This document shows positions 17,145-23,121 of a DNA stretch of 24,257 nt, in pieces; the stretch's first letter is position 1, and the number at the start of each line of letters is the position of its first letter. Under the pieces are notes generated by a model. The model ran no database searches, was not told the origin of the DNA, and saw nothing but the letters and a program-made list of their open reading frames with translations. The position numbers and the translations under genes are program-made. Origin of the DNA: Candidatus Rhodoferax mariagerensis (GTDB taxonomy: Bacteria; Pseudomonadota; Gammaproteobacteria; Burkholderiales; Burkholderiaceae_C); the NCBI GenBank assembly GCA_016719055.1, contig JADKAW010000033.1:1-24257 (forward strand). Direction: 5' to 3'.

Positions 17145-17823
17145 GGGCACACTCCAGCAGCACGCTTATTGGGGCGCAGCGCGCGCGCAGGCTGAGCGTG
17201 TGGGCCAGCGGCGGGCCGCGGCGTTTGAGAATATCAACACACAGCCCATCAGCCTGACGGCCATCCGCGTCAGGTGCTGGCCCAACCAGCAGGCGCAGCA
17301 CCGCCGGCGACGACTCGGCCTGTGACTGCGCTGGCCGCATGACAAACAGCAGTTTGGCGTGTGACTGTGCCGCCAGTTGCAGACGACGCAAATGGTCGGC
17401 GCGCACCTGATGCAGCCACAGCAGCAGGGCATCCACCCCCGCACAACGCAGCAACTGCTCGGCCGCCCACAACCGGTCTGGCAGGCTATCGGCCTTGACC
17501 CACAGCAGTTGCTGCACAGCCAAGCCCTGCCCGGCCAGGCCAGGCCCAAACGGCGTGTAAGGTGCACCCACCAGCACCACGGTTTGCTTTAACCGGCGCA
17601 GCGCCGGCAGCAGCAAACGCCACTCATGCTGGCCATTTTGTGCCTGCAAGATCTCGCACAGAGCACCCACTGGCCAACCACCACCGGGCAACTGGGCGTC
17701 CAGCAGCTCGTGCCCGCTGGGCCAGGCCACATCCTGGCTGCTGGCGGCGGCCGCCAGCGCGTCGGCACGCCAGACGGCATGCCCCACGTCGTCGAGCAGT
17801 TGTGAAAGGGAATGCAAAGCCAT
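17113..17823 (-). CDS. imuA: ImuA, RecA/SulA-like SOS mutagenesis protein
   Basis: A 236-residue protein from the ATG at 17823. The segments H-E-L-L-D-A-Q-L-P-G-G-G-W-P-V-G-A-L-C-E-I and R-L-K-Q-T-V-V-L-V-G-A-P-Y-T-P-F define the ImuA family of RecA-fold proteins without a normal Walker A lysine. The middle region W-A-A-E-Q-L-L-R-C-A-G-V-D-A-L-L-L-W and the C-terminal R-R-G-P-P also fit. ImuA works with ImuB and DnaE2 in damage-induced mutagenesis. The gene is first in the imuA-imuB pair, overlapping imuB by 32 bp, and sits directly behind a near-consensus LexA box. There is almost no leader and no clear Shine-Dalgarno between the box and the ATG, so the transcript may be leaderless. Confidence 0.9.
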   Translation of the reverse strand: MALHSLSQLLDDVGHAVWRADALAAAASSQDVAWPSGHELLDAQLPGGGWPVGALCEILQAQNGQHEWRLLLPALRRLKQTVVLVGAPYTPFGPGLAGQGLAVQQLLWVKADSLPDRLWAAEQLLRCAGVDALLLWLHQVRADHLRRLQLAAQSHAKLLFVMRPAQSQAESSPAVLRLLVGPAPDADGRQADGLCVDILKRRGPPLAHTLSLRARCAPISVLLECAHALDCLTAPA

Positions 17824-17831
17824 GGCATCAT

Positions 17832-17851
17832 TACTGTATAAATCAACAGTA
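17832..17851 (-). promoter_or_regulatory. LexA (SOS) box controlling imuA-imuB
   Basis: TACTGTATAAATCAACAGTA matches the CTGT-N8-ACAG LexA operator, with the outer TA/TA also conserved. It ends 8 bp before the imuA start codon, within the 66-bp divergent gap shared with the mlaE-like gene, so LexA would cover the imuA promoter or start region directly. Confidence 0.92.
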
Positions 17852-17889
17852 TATTGAAGAATCGATCCGCTCGCCTATATCATTGCCCG

Positions 17890-18687
17890 ATGTTTTCAAG
17901 TTCTGCCCTGTCCGCCCCACAGAGTCGCCTGCGCCAGGCCTGGCAGCGGCAGTTGGCAAGCTGGTGGTTCATGCTGCAGTTTGGTGCCGTGGTGCTGGTG
18001 CTGTCGCTGTCACCATCCACCCACACCCCGGCGTATCGCGCCACCACAGCGCGCCATATGTACACCAACACCTGGCAGGTGTTGCCATGGTTTACCGCAC
18101 TGTCAGCCTTGCTGAGCCTGGTGCTAATCCGCATCGTGGTCGTCACTGCCCTGAGTTATGGCCTGTCGCAATATGCGCTGCAAATGGTGGTGCGGGTGCT
18201 GGTGCTTGAGCTGATTCCTTTGTCAGCCGCCATGTTTGTGGCCTTGCGCGCCGGGCTGGCATTCAACAGCGGCCAGCCCGGAATGTTGGACCACCGCCAG
18301 GTCAGTCGGGTAGCTGACCTGAGTCTGGAGCACTTGCGCACCGACCTGACCCCACGCCTGCTGGCCGAGGCTTTTTCTGTGCTGGCGCTGGCCATGATCA
18401 GCAGCATGATTGCCCTGGTGCTGACCTACCTGATGGTGTATGGCCTGTCGCCCTGGGGTCTGCCGGGTTTTACCCGCACCGTGGGGCAGGTGTTTGACCT
18501 GACCGTGAGCTTGAGCTTTATTTTGAAAGCCTTTTTGTTCAGCATGGCGGTGGCTGTGGTGCCGATGGCTGCCAGCTTGGAGCGGGCTGCTACGCCGGCC
18601 CGTGACAGCATGCAGCCCGGCTCAGTGCGGCTGTTTTTGGTCTTGCTGATGCTGGAGGCTGCCTCGCTGGTTGTCAAATATGTCTGA
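17890..18687 (+). CDS. MlaE-family ABC permease (MCE lipid transport)
   Basis: A 265-residue membrane protein from the ATG at 17890. Several hydrophobic segments are visible: about 26-40, 65-85, 95-125, 165-195 and 215-230, plus one at the C-terminus. The motif region L-V-L-E-L-I-P-L-S-A-A-M-F-V-A-L-R-A-G matches the MlaE permease family, which has P-L-...-R-x-G here. MlaE permeases pair with an MlaF ATPase and an MlaD MCE protein to move phospholipids across the cell envelope. It is the first gene of a rightward operon and diverges from imuA. Its stop overlaps an ATG at 18680 that appears to be the start of a now-deleted ATPase gene. Confidence 0.85.
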   Translation: MFSSSALSAPQSRLRQAWQRQLASWWFMLQFGAVVLVLSLSPSTHTPAYRATTARHMYTNTWQVLPWFTALSALLSLVLIRIVVVTALSYGLSQYALQMVVRVLVLELIPLSAAMFVALRAGLAFNSGQPGMLDHRQVSRVADLSLEHLRTDLTPRLLAEAFSVLALAMISSMIALVLTYLMVYGLSPWGLPGFTRTVGQVFDLTVSLSFILKAFLFSMAVAVVPMAASLERAATPARDSMQPGSVRLFLVLLMLEAASLVVKYV

Positions 18688-18759
18688 CGAACTGTCTGGC
18701 AAACCTCAAATGCCCCGTCATTCCCACGTGACCCATCCATGAATCAACCGCACTCATGA
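18680..18759 (+). pseudogene. Possible mlaF (ABC ATPase) remnant reduced to its two ends
   Basis: An ATG at 18680 overlaps the permease stop and opens a 20-codon frame (M-S-D-E-L-S-G-K-P-Q...) ending at 18742. In a different frame, a segment ending M-N-Q-P-H-S with TGA at 18757-18759 overlaps the ATG of the MlaD gene as ATGA. This is what the beginning and end of a tightly coupled gene look like with its middle (about 0.75 kb, the usual MlaF length) removed. No Walker or signature motif remains. It is an inference from overlaps and from the standard permease-ATPase-MCE gene order; a natural 68-bp spacer is the alternative. Confidence 0.5.
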
Positions 18760-19745
18760 CCAGCCCTGCCCTGCCCCCCAAAGATCCGGTGCCCCACATG
18801 GCCAGCCTGGAGCGCAAAGCCCTTGTCTTGTTGACCACCGTGGCGCTGACCATTGTGGGTTTTGTGCTGTACGTGATGTTTGCCCGCGGTGTGTTTGAGC
18901 AGACCCAACAGCTGGTGCTGACCTCTGATGACTCTGAAGGCGTGATCGTCGGCATGGACATGACCTTTTCGGGTTTTCCGATTGGTCGCGTGCGGCGCAT
19001 TGAGCTGGCTGACGACGGCAAGGTCCGCATCGTCATGGAAGTGCCACAAAAAGACGCACGCTGGCTGCGCACCTCTAGCATCTTTACCCTGGAGCGCGGC
19101 ATGGTGGGCGACACCCGTATCCGCGCCTTCAGCGGCATACTGACCGACCCGCCCCTGCCTGCCAATTCCGAGCGCGCCTTGCTGCGCGGCGACATGACGG
19201 CAGAGATTCCGCGCGTGGTGGCCTCGGTGCGCGCCCTGCTCGAAAACCTGGAAAACATGACGGCCGAGCAGTCCAGCGTCAACACCAGCCTGGCGCACCT
19301 GAAAACCGTGACCGAGCGCCTGACCAGCCGTTATGGCATGCTGACGGGCGTGCTGGGCAGTGAGGACAATGCCAAAAAAGTCATCGCCACCCTCGACAAC
19401 AGCAACGCCCTGCTGAAAAACGCCGACCAGCGGGTGTTTGGCACAGGCGGTGTGGCAGATGACACCCAGGCCACACTCAAAATCACACAAGCCACCCTCA
19501 GCAGCAGCCAAGCCGCCATTGCGCAGCTGACCGCGCTGCTGACCGACACCCGCAACACGCTGACCAAGGTGGATGCGGTGCTGGGAGAGGCCCAGGCCGT
19601 GGGTGCCAATGTGCGCACCGTCAGTGCCGACCTGGGCATTTTGCGCACTGAGGTCGAAGCCAATCTGCGCAGGATCAGCCAGTTGACCGACGAAATCAAC
19701 CGCAAATGGCCGTTTGCACGCGACACGGAGATCAAGCTGCCATGA
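18756..19745 (+). CDS. MlaD-family MCE protein
   Basis: A 329-residue protein from the ATG at 18756. A single membrane anchor (V-L-L-T-T-V-A-L-T-I-V-G-F-V-L-Y-V-M-F, about 23-43) is followed by one MCE domain at about 48-125 (S-E-G-V-I-V-G-M-D-M-T-F-S-G-F-P-I-G-R-V and T-S-S-I-F-T-L-E-R-G-M-V-G-D-T-R-I). The C-terminal 170 residues are helical with heptad-like leucines and end near N-R-K-W-P-F, a common tail in MlaD/PqiB-like proteins. MCE proteins form hexameric lipid-binding tubes anchored in the inner membrane. The gene overlaps the following lipoprotein gene by ATGA. Confidence 0.88.
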   Translation: MTSPALPPKDPVPHMASLERKALVLLTTVALTIVGFVLYVMFARGVFEQTQQLVLTSDDSEGVIVGMDMTFSGFPIGRVRRIELADDGKVRIVMEVPQKDARWLRTSSIFTLERGMVGDTRIRAFSGILTDPPLPANSERALLRGDMTAEIPRVVASVRALLENLENMTAEQSSVNTSLAHLKTVTERLTSRYGMLTGVLGSEDNAKKVIATLDNSNALLKNADQRVFGTGGVADDTQATLKITQATLSSSQAAIAQLTALLTDTRNTLTKVDAVLGEAQAVGANVRTVSADLGILRTEVEANLRRISQLTDEINRKWPFARDTEIKLP

Positions 19746-20476
19746 ACCCATCAGTCATGAAAAACTTGTTGGTGAGATTTGCCGCGTTAGGTGCAAGCCT
19801 GCTGTTTGGAGCCTGTGCCAGCGCACCGCCGCGACCCGACTGGCAGGCCAATGCGTTTGCGGCACTGGGTCAATTCAGCTCTGCTTATCTGGAAGGCAAT
19901 TCGCGGGTGGCCGACTTTGAGTTCAACCGTGCCAAAAACGAGGTGGCCCGCACCGGCCGCCCGGAGCTGATGGCGCGCATTGAGCTGGTGCGCTGTGCCC
20001 TGCAAACGGCTAGCCTGGATTTCAGCGCCTGCACCGGCTATCAGGCCCTGGCGGTCGATGCGCTTGCGGCAGAGCAGAGTTATGCCGATTTATTGGCCGG
20101 CCGCTGGAGCACCCTGAAACCTGACTTGCTGCCAGCACCCTACCGTGCGCTGGTGGCACCAGTCCTGACAAATTGCACGCAGCCTGGGCAAGTCAGCGGC
20201 ACAGTTGTTGTAACAACGCCCAACAACAGTCTTCTGGAACCGATCAAGGAGCCTGTGACGCGTCTGATTGCCGCCAGCTTGCTCTTGAAAATGAAGTGCC
20301 TAACGCCCGCTGATATTGGGCTGGCGGCAGATACTGCGTCGAAACAGGGCTGGCGCCGGCCACTGCTGGCCTGGCTGAGGATGATGCACCAGCGTGCCCA
20401 GGCAGCAGGCGAGGTGTCCGCAGCAGCGGTCTTGCAGCGACGCATTGATATGGTGCTGCAAACACCTGCACATTAA
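19742..20476 (+). CDS. Putative lipoprotein of the MCE transport operon
   Basis: A 244-residue protein whose ATG at 19742 overlaps the MlaD stop (ATGA); an in-frame ATG at 19757 is possible. A hydrophobic signal ends in a lipobox L-F-G-A-C (L-L-F-G-A-C-A-S-A-P-P), so it is probably lipid-anchored. The rest is mostly helical, repeat-like (A-A-L-G-Q-F-S-S-A-Y-L-E-G-N, T-A-S-L-D-F) and resembles no domain I know. It has three further cysteines in the mature part. The position as last gene of the operon matches the outer-membrane lipoprotein that commonly accompanies MCE systems, although it does not look like PqiC/ABC_trans_aux. The function is inferred from context only. Confidence 0.75.
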   Translation: MNPSVMKNLLVRFAALGASLLFGACASAPPRPDWQANAFAALGQFSSAYLEGNSRVADFEFNRAKNEVARTGRPELMARIELVRCALQTASLDFSACTGYQALAVDALAAEQSYADLLAGRWSTLKPDLLPAPYRALVAPVLTNCTQPGQVSGTVVVTTPNNSLLEPIKEPVTRLIAASLLLKMKCLTPADIGLAADTASKQGWRRPLLAWLRMMHQRAQAAGEVSAAAVLQRRIDMVLQTPAH

Positions 20477-20508
20477 AGCCTCTTCAGCACGTCACCCACG
20501 TCAACTGA

Positions 20509-20584
20509 GGCGCAGCAACCAGACAGGGCGGACCCTCATACTGGAGTACCAGAAATCGGGGCTACCCTGTCTGGCTGCTGCGCC
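20509..20584. repeat. Long inverted repeat with 20-base arms
   Basis: The left arm GGCGCAGCAACCAGACAGGG (20509-20528) and the right arm CCCTGTCTGGCTGCTGCGCC (20565-20584) pair over 20 positions, with one position being a G:T pair. The 36-base interior contains a second stem, CTGG-AGTA-CCAG. There is no T-tract after either arm. It may be a MITE-like or REP-like element or a structured RNA. Confidence 0.7.
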
Positions 20585-20694
20585 GATGCTGTTGCGCCTG
20601 CGCAAGGGCAAATTAAATACCTCAAGTGATACGTCAATGGGCGTTCACTGGATTGGGATGGCGGGAATCATGCAGACTACCTGATACTTATATG

Positions 20695-20757
20695 ACAAAT
20701 TGGCCTGAAGACCCCGTTATTTCTGGGCTGCTAGCTATGCTATTTATAGCTAAATAA
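20695..20757 (-). repeat. Dispersed Comamonadaceae-type intergenic repeat, copy E
   Basis: On the minus strand it reads AGCTATAAATAGCATAGCTA, then GGGGTCTTCAGGCCAATTTG, matching the dyad-plus-AGGCC layout of copies A to D. A perfect 7-base dyad TAGCTAT/ATAGCTA lies at about 20732-20752. Confidence 0.6.
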
Positions 20758-20850
20758 TTATGTTGAGTGGATGGGGATTGATGGATTTCTTAAGGCTGAT
20801 GGCTGTCGTTCGCGCGGTACTTTGGTGGGGCAAGTCCGCATCTGAGTCGA

Positions 20851-20927
20851 CGGCCAGCACTGGCCGCTTCCGGCCAAGCAACTTTCATGATTTTCGAAAC
20901 CGATCAGCGACAGTTCGAGTTGATCGG
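20851..20927. repeat. Pair of short inverted repeats
   Basis: CGGCCAG-CA-CTGGCCG (20851-20866) is a near-palindrome with 7-base arms, and CCGATCA...TGATCGG (20900-20906 and 20921-20927) is a second 7-base inverted repeat. They may belong to a decayed intergenic element rather than to either flanking gene. Confidence 0.4.
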
Positions 20928-21005
20928 CTACATGCCGTATCCGGCCTTTCAAGCAAACTGAGAACCGAAACAAAGAAATGCGGCTGCTAGACGCAAAGTA
21001 CATAT

Positions 21006-22028
21006 TCATTGAGCGGAGCCCAGCCCAAACGGTTTTGGCGTTGCAGACGCTCGTCCTTTGCGCCGACCATACCAACTTGGCTTTGCAGCCAACAACCGAG
21101 CACCAATTGCAGCCTGGCACTGTACTTCCAAACTGTTCAGTAAATTCTCCAGGAATGCAATGAAAGCCTGAACCTGACGATCTTTGCGTGCGTCAGGGCG
21201 GTATAGGGCGCTAAATGGTGGTGCATCGTGGCTGCCCCAATCCATGAGAACCGGCTGTAACGTGCAGTTCTTGACGTGAGACCAAACCGAAATGTCGGCA
21301 AATCGACCCACGCCAAGCCCTTCGAGGACAGCTTGCAGAACATAATCTCGGCTTTCACTAACGAGCCAGCCACGCACTGCGACCTCTTCGCTTTCGGACC
21401 CTTTGACGTGACGCCATAGATCCAGAACTGTGCCCTCGGGAGATCGCACCAATAGGCACTGATGACTCGCAAGGTCCATGGGCCGAAGTGGAATACCGTG
21501 TCGTTCCCAGTAAGCTGGACTAGCGCACACAATGAGTCGGCTTTGTGCCAGGGGACGCTGCACCAAATTCACATCGCCTGGCCAACCCAATGCGACCAGG
21601 ACGTCCAAGCCCTGAGCCTGCGAATCGGTGACAGTGAGGTGATCAATGACGCGCAGATCGATCTGAATTTTGGGAAAGCGTTCGCGGAACTGCTGGAGCG
21701 CGGGGATTAACACTAGACGTGACAGTAAACCGGGGGCACCTACGACCAAAGTGCGTTCAAGTTGGGCTGGCGCATTGGCAATTGCTTGCTCAGCGTCGGC
21801 AAGTTGGTTGACCAGCGGCAAGCAAGCTTCCAGGTAGGCTGCGCCTTTAGAAGTAAGCTTTAGGCCTTGGGTACTGCGGTCCAATAGCAGCATGCCAATT
21901 TCGCGCTCCAAAGAGCCGATGAGCTTGGAAATAGATGGCACGCTAACGTCGAGCCGACGGGCTGCACCGGAGAAGCTGCCTTCTTCAGCCGACGCAATGA
22001 AGTACTGCAATGCCCTTAGTTTGTCCAT
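21006..22028 (-). CDS. LysR-type transcriptional regulator
   Basis: A 340-residue regulator from the ATG at 22028, with GGGA six bases upstream. The winged helix-turn-helix is at residues 1-66 (L-R-A-L-Q-Y-F-I-A-S-A-E-E-G-S-F-S-G-A-A-R-R-L, V-S-V-P-S-I-S-K-L-I-G-S-L-E-R-E-I-G). It is followed by the linker helix and a LysR substrate-binding domain at about 85-290. The C-terminus has an extra 40 residues (R-R-K-G-R-A-S-A-T-P-K-P) beyond the usual 300. LysR proteins bind an effector and activate a divergent gene. Here the divergent gene encodes a Bug-type binding protein across a 125-bp gap, so that gene and the downstream glycosyltransferase are the likely targets. Confidence 0.93.
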   Translation of the reverse strand: MDKLRALQYFIASAEEGSFSGAARRLDVSVPSISKLIGSLEREIGMLLLDRSTQGLKLTSKGAAYLEACLPLVNQLADAEQAIANAPAQLERTLVVGAPGLLSRLVLIPALQQFRERFPKIQIDLRVIDHLTVTDSQAQGLDVLVALGWPGDVNLVQRPLAQSRLIVCASPAYWERHGIPLRPMDLASHQCLLVRSPEGTVLDLWRHVKGSESEEVAVRGWLVSESRDYVLQAVLEGLGVGRFADISVWSHVKNCTLQPVLMDWGSHDAPPFSALYRPDARKDRQVQAFIAFLENLLNSLEVQCQAAIGARLLAAKPSWYGRRKGRASATPKPFGLGSAQ

Positions 22029-22153
22029 ACAACATCCCAATGCTCACGCTAGTTGTTTCAACCAAAAGGTAAAGCGCATTGTGCATTGTTTCATGTTTCG
22101 CTCCTATGAATGAACGCCTAAATTTGGCACATCAACACCCAAAGGAGTTCATC
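22029..22153. promoter_or_regulatory. Divergent promoter/operator region
   Basis: This 125-bp gap between the LysR gene and the Bug-type gene must hold both promoters. A direct repeat GCATTGTGCATTGT (22076-22089) lies in the centre and could be part of an operator. AAAGGAG at 22141-22147 is a strong ribosome site for the GTG start at 22154. I could not place -35/-10 boxes with confidence. Confidence 0.45.
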
Positions 22154-23119
22154 GTGCGAGCATTCTTCAACCTTTTCTGCGTCTTTGTTGCCCTGACGGC
22201 AAACGCAATCCCTGCACTTGCGCAGGACATCTATCCAACAAAACCTATTCGACTGGTCGTGCCGCTGGCCGCGGGTGGACCAACGGACTATATTGCCCGT
22301 ACCGTTGCCAAGAGTCTTGCGTCGAGTTTGGGACAAACTGTCATTGTTGACAACAAGCCGGGAGCGGATGGCGCAATTGCAACCCGCGAAGTCATCGCCG
22401 CTGCGCCCGACGGTTACACACTATTGTTTGTAACTGGCTCGATGATCGCGGTTCCGCTTCAAGTTAAGCCGCCTTCATTCGACTGGCTTGGGCAACTATC
22501 TCCAGTCGGTAAAGTGGGCCGATTGAGCTTCTGCCTTGCTATACATCCAGACGTTCCAGCTAAGACAGTTGCCGAGTTCATCACTTATGCCCGCGCGAAT
22601 CCTGAAAAGCTCAACTACGGGACCAGCACCATGAGCGAACTGATGGCCGCAGCCGAGTTCATGAAGGCCACGGGTGTGCGCATGACCAGAGTGCCCTACA
22701 AAGGTGGTTCGCAGGCAATGCCAGATTTGCTGGCCGGTCGCATCCATGTCATGTTTGGTCCAGTGACACTGGCTCAACCCTACATAAAGACCGGCGGAAT
22801 TCGTGTCTTGGCTACCCTTTTACCCAAGCGTAGTGCCGTATTGCCAGATGTGCCAACCCTGGCTGAGGCCGGATATCCTGGCATATCGGTGCCGACGTGG
22901 CAATCAATTTTTGTACCGGCAAAAACGCCACAGGCAATCGTGTCCCGCCTGGCCACCGAGTTGACGGGCATCTTGACCAAACCCGAAATCGGCGGTGACT
23001 TTGAACGTCGTGCGGTCTTCATCGAATCGAGTTCCCCGCAAGAACTTGCAGCGACTGTTTCCAATGAGCAAACGACCTGGCTGAGGCTGATCACAGAATA
23101 CGGTCTTGATCGCGAATAG
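22154..23119 (+). CDS. Bug-family (tripartite tricarboxylate transporter) substrate-binding protein
   Basis: A 321-residue periplasmic binding protein. I choose the GTG at 22154 because AAAGGAG lies six bases upstream and the product then begins directly with a signal peptide (R-A-F-F-N-L-F-C-V-F-V-A-L-T, cleavage after A-L-A at about 23). An ATG at 22106 would add 16 unlikely residues. The mature protein opens Y-P-T-K-P-I-R-L-V-V-P-L-A-A-G-G-P-T-D-Y-I-A-R, the Bug/TctC hallmark, with V-D-N-K-P-G-A-D-G-A and later P-Y-K-G-G-S-Q-A-M-P-D-L-L-A-G-R. These proteins bind carboxylates or related small molecules. No TctA/TctB genes are present, which is common for Bug proteins. It is controlled in all likelihood by the divergent LysR protein. 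Confidence 0.92.
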   Translation: MRAFFNLFCVFVALTANAIPALAQDIYPTKPIRLVVPLAAGGPTDYIARTVAKSLASSLGQTVIVDNKPGADGAIATREVIAAAPDGYTLLFVTGSMIAVPLQVKPPSFDWLGQLSPVGKVGRLSFCLAIHPDVPAKTVAEFITYARANPEKLNYGTSTMSELMAAAEFMKATGVRMTRVPYKGGSQAMPDLLAGRIHVMFGPVTLAQPYIKTGGIRVLATLLPKRSAVLPDVPTLAEAGYPGISVPTWQSIFVPAKTPQAIVSRLATELTGILTKPEIGGDFERRAVFIESSSPQELAATVSNEQTTWLRLITEYGLDRE

Positions 23120-23121
23120 GA

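Larger units (their letters stand above)
20477..21005. other. Gene-free stretch between two convergent genes
   Basis: These 529 bp lie between the lipoprotein gene and the convergent LysR gene. They hold a long hairpin (20509-20584), repeat copy E (20695-20757) and two GGCC/GATC inverted repeats (20851-20866, 20900-20927). The short reading frames here lack ribosome sites and recognisable domains. I see no gene. Confidence 0.7.

Noticed and set aside
18744..19751. Long minus-strand open frame (335 codons) opposite the MlaD gene
   Set aside because: It mirrors the MCE coding region, and the plus-strand gene has a membrane anchor, MCE motifs and ATGA overlaps on both sides.
20509..20584. Intrinsic terminator for the lipid-transport operon
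   Set aside because: The hairpin is long and lacks a T-tract on either side, so I list it as an inverted repeat instead.
20509..20584. Integron attC site
   Set aside because: The arms lack the GTTRRRY/RYYYAAC core sites, and no integrase or gene cassettes are near.
22106..22153. Upstream ATG start for the Bug-type protein
   Set aside because: It would place 16 polar residues before the signal peptide, while the GTG at 22154 has a strong AAAGGAG at good spacing.
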